Shown here: positions 6,961 to 9,641 of the stretch, piece after piece
How positions within the stretch are numbered: the stretch's first letter is position 1
Layout of the letters: each line of letters starts with the position of its first letter
From: an uncultured Collinsella sp.
GTDB taxonomy: Bacteria; Actinomycetota; Coriobacteriia; Coriobacteriales; Coriobacteriaceae
DNA length: 9,641 nt
Assembly (NCBI GenBank): GCA_900552755.1
Contig: USAY01000069.1
Location: forward strand, 1 to 9,641
Reading direction: 5' to 3'
The notes under the pieces: generated by a model
Seen by the model: the letters and a program-made list of their open reading frames with translations, nothing else
Databases searched by the model: none
What the model was told of the DNA's origin: nothing
Program-made: the position numbers and the translations under genes

Positions 6961-9641
6961 CTACTCCCCCAGCAGGGCCTTCTCGGGCGTGATCGGAAGC
7001 GAGCGAACCTGATGGCCGGTGGCGTGCGCCACGGCCGAGGCAACGGCGGCGAGCGGCGTGTTGATGACGACCTCGCCGATCGACTTGGCGCCAAACGGGC
7101 CCGTCGGCTCGTAGCTCGGCTCAAAGGCCACGCGGATGCTGCCGATATCCAGGCGCGTGGGCAGCTTGTAGCTCATAAAGTTGCCGGTGCGCAGGCGGCC
7201 GCGGTCGTCGTGCTCGACAATCTCGTAGAGCGCGTGACCGATGCCCTGGGCAATGCCGCCCTCGGCCTGGACGCGCGCGAGCGCCTCGTTGATCACAGTG
7301 CCGCAGTCGACGGCCGCCGCGTAGTCCACCACAGTCACCTTGCCGGTGGCCTTGTCGACCTCGACCTCGGCAATACCGGCCATAAACGGCGGAGGCGAAA
7401 CGGGCAGGCAGGCAGAGGCGTGCGAGGTGAGCGCGTCGCCGCCGGCGATGTTCTTGACACACAGGTTGGCAAAGTCGCGCAGCGTGAGGTAACGGTTCTG
7501 CTCGCGCGCGGCACGCTCGTCGGACAGGCGCACGTACTGGCCATCAAAGACCACATCGACGGCGTCAACGTCCCACATCCGGGCGGCCTTGGCGCAGATC
7601 TTCTCGCGCAGCTCAGTCGCGGCGTTCTTGGCGGCAAGGCCCGTCACATACGTGCCCGAGCTCGCGTACGAGCCGGCGTCGAACGGCGACACGTCGGTGT
7701 CCACGCCGCGCACCACGATCAGCGAGCTCTCCACGCCCAGCTCCTCGGCGGCAATCTGCGCCAGGATCGTGTCGACACCCATGCCGTTATCGGTGGCGCC
7801 GGTGCCGATGGTAATGAAGCCGTCCTCTTCCAGGCGCATGTCGATGCCGGCGATGTCCACGTTGGAGATGCCCGAGCCCTGCATGGTGAGCGCACAGCCC
7901 AGAGCACGCACGCGGTCGCCCAGGTCCACGGCCAGCGGCTTGTCGCGCCAGTCGATCATGTCCATCGCGCGCAGCAGGCAGCGGTCGAGCGCGCAGGCGT
8001 TGAGCTTCTCGTTGTAGTACTGCGGCATAATCTCGCCCTCGTGAACCATGTTCTTAAGACGCAGGTCGGCGGGATCCATGTGCAGCATGTCGGCGAGCTC
8101 GTTGACGGCACTCTCCACGGCAAACTGGCCCTGGGTGGCACCGTAGCCGCGATACGCACCGCCGCGGTTGGTATTGGTGTAGACGGCGTCCCAGCTAAAG
8201 CGGCTCGCCTTCACGTGGTTGTAGATGGGCAGGCTCTTGTGGCCCGAAAGGCCGATCGTCGTGGTGGCATGCTCGCCATACGCACCAGCGTTGGACAGCG
8301 TATGCAGGTCGATGGCCGTGATGGTGCCGTCGTTCATGGCGCCCAGCTTAACAGTCATCTGCATCTGATGGCGCGAGTTGCCCGCGGTGATGGTCTCCTC
8401 GCGGGTATAGCAGCAGTAGCTCGGACGGCCGGTCTGCTGGGTGACGAACGCAACGAAGATTTCGCAGCAGCCCGTCTGCTTAGAGCCAAAGCCGCCACCG
8501 ATGCGCGGCTTAATGACCTGCACCTGCGACTGCGGGATATCGAGCGACTGCGCGACCATGCGGCGCACGTGGAAGGGCACCTGCGTAGAGGTGGTCACCG
8601 AGATACGCCCGAACGCGTCGGTCGTCGCGAAGGCGCGGAAGGTTTCCATGGGTGCGGTCTGCGTGGCCTGGCTGGTGTAGGTGCGCTCAAAGACGATGTC
8701 GCTCTGGGCGAAGGCCTCGTCAAGGTCGCCAAAGTCGCTCGTGCCGCTGCACACCAGGTTGCGAGCAACGTCGCCGCCCTGCGGGAACATAAAGGTCACG
8801 TCGCCCTCGGGGTGAACCACGATGTCGTTATCGAGTGCCTTGGTAAAGTCGAGCAGCGGCTCAAGCACCTCATAGTCGACCTTAATGAGTTTGAGCGCCT
8901 TGTCGGCAGCCTCCTCAGTCTCGGCGGCGACGATCGCCACCTCCTCGTTTTGGTAACGGACGAGGTTCTCGAGAATCAGGCGGTCGTAGGGACTCGGCTG
9001 CGGATAGCTCTGGCCGGCGATGGTAAAGCGGCGCTTGGGCACGTCCTCGTAGGTGTAGACGCCCACGACGCCGGGCACCTTCAGCGCGCGCGACGTATCG
9101 ATGGAGCGGATCTTGGCGCGGGCATAGGGGCTGCGCTTGAGTTTGACGATGAGCGCACCGGCGGGCACCATATCGCCCGTGTAGACGGGACGCCCCTCGA
9201 GCAGGGCCTTCGAGTCCTTCTTGGGCTGCTTGTGAGTGATCTGCTTATACGAGACGCCATCGCAGCTGGTGTTATTGACCGGCAGCTCGGGCATCTCAAA
9301 GCCCACCTGCACGCCAGACTCGTTGAGGAAGCGAACGATGGCGCGCAGCTGGCTCTCGTAGCCGCTGCAACGGCAGAGGTTACCGGCGAGCTGGCGCGAG
9401 AGCTCCTCGCGCGTGGCGACGAGGCTCGGGTCCTCCTTGGCAGCGCGGGCGAGCGCCAGCACGTTCATGATAAGGCCGGGGGCGCAAAAACCGCACTGCT
9501 CGGCGCCTTCGGCAGCCATCGCACGGGCGAGCGCCTCAGACTCGGCCTTGAGGCCCTCGAGCGTAGTGATGGAGCGACCCTCGACGCGCGCGGCGGGAAC
9601 CGAGCAGCTCAGCACCGGGTCGCCGTCGAGCCACACCGTGC
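6961..9641 (-). CDS. Xanthine dehydrogenase-family molybdenum hydroxylase, 2Fe-2S plus molybdopterin subunit (5' end missing)
   Basis: The gene runs off the right edge. About 893 residues are visible, and roughly 45-50 should be missing. Numbered from the GTG at 9636, the plant-type 2Fe-2S domain is cut just after one of its ligands, with Cys11 the last. The second 2Fe-2S domain has Cys48, Cys51, Cys88 and Cys90 (QCGFC and LCRCSGY). After a linker comes the hammerhead domain (GRPVYTGD onward), then the molybdopterin-binding region with GGGFGSK at 380-386, AYRGYGATQG near 490 and GTGATDNGMG near 611. GAKSIGE carries the catalytic glutamate, Glu855. There is no FAD domain, so electrons must pass to a separate flavin subunit. 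The Fe-S plus Mo layout resembles E. coli XdhD and aldehyde oxidoreductases. A purine is the likeliest substrate but is not proven: Gln387 stands where the bovine enzyme has Glu802. I give no symbol because xdhA and xdhD cannot be told apart here. Confidence 0.9.
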   Translation of the reverse strand, partial: TVWLDGDPVLSCSVPAARVEGRSITTLEGLKAESEALARAMAAEGAEQCGFCAPGLIMNVLALARAAKEDPSLVATREELSRQLAGNLCRCSGYESQLRAIVRFLNESGVQVGFEMPELPVNNTSCDGVSYKQITHKQPKKDSKALLEGRPVYTGDMVPAGALIVKLKRSPYARAKIRSIDTSRALKVPGVVGVYTYEDVPKRRFTIAGQSYPQPSPYDRLILENLVRYQNEEVAIVAAETEEAADKALKLIKVDYEVLEPLLDFTKALDNDIVVHPEGDVTFMFPQGGDVARNLVCSGTSDFGDLDEAFAQSDIVFERTYTSQATQTAPMETFRAFATTDAFGRISVTTSTQVPFHVRRMVAQSLDIPQSQVQVIKPRIGGGFGSKQTGCCEIFVAFVTQQTGRPSYCCYTREETITAGNSRHQMQMTVKLGAMNDGTITAIDLHTLSNAGAYGEHATTTIGLSGHKSLPIYNHVKASRFSWDAVYTNTNRGGAYRGYGATQGQFAVESAVNELADMLHMDPADLRLKNMVHEGEIMPQYYNEKLNACALDRCLLRAMDMIDWRDKPLAVDLGDRVRALGCALTMQGSGISNVDIAGIDMRLEEDGFITIGTGATDNGMGVDTILAQIAAEELGVESSLIVVRGVDTDVSPFDAGSYASSGTYVTGLAAKNAATELREKICAKAARMWDVDAVDVVFDGQYVRLSDERAAREQNRYLTLRDFANLCVKNIAGGDALTSHASACLPVSPPPFMAGIAEVEVDKATGKVTVVDYAAAVDCGTVINEALARVQAEGGIAQGIGHALYEIVEHDDRGRLRTGNFMSYKLPTRLDIGSIRVAFEPSYEPTGPFGAKSIGEVVINTPLAAVASAVAHATGHQVRSLPITPEKALLGE

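Overview
The window looks like a chromosome segment from a high-GC Gram-positive gut actinobacterium of the class Coriobacteriia, most likely Collinsella or a close relative. This is inferred from the GC-rich coding bias, a single clpP next to clpX, and the style of the intergenic inverted repeats. No database was searched. Every supported gene lies on the minus strand, so transcription runs right to left.

In transcription order from the right: (1) 9641-6961 is a 5'-truncated molybdenum hydroxylase of the xanthine dehydrogenase family, with an N-terminal 2Fe-2S domain fused to the molybdopterin subunit. (2) 6951-6841 is a large, almost perfect inverted repeat whose two arms are each a small hairpin. 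(3) 6742-6659 is tRNA-Leu with anticodon UAG and an encoded CCA end. (4) 6567-3077 is a proteostasis cluster: trigger factor (tig), ClpP protease and ClpX unfoldase, closed by a strong hairpin at 3020-3055. clpP and clpX are separated by one base. (5) 2925-2811 is a second kind of inverted-repeat element, occupying the presumed valS leader. (6) 2790-94 is valyl-tRNA synthetase (valS). (7) 46-1 is a second copy of the hairpin core of element (5), in the opposite orientation, so valS is bracketed by the two copies.

The genes themselves are housekeeping and look intact. Trigger factor receives nascent chains at the ribosome exit, and ClpXP unfolds and degrades proteins. ValRS and tRNA-Leu serve translation. 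The hydroxylase is a separate metabolic unit whose partners must lie to the right of the window.

The unusual content is between the genes. There are two unrelated families of structured intergenic repeats. One shows a compensatory base-pair change between its two copies. The other can fold in two mutually exclusive ways. There is also an 11-bp inverted repeat in the tig-clpP gap. I see no defence system, CRISPR array, prophage or transposase gene. No stretch longer than 300 bases lacks a gene.
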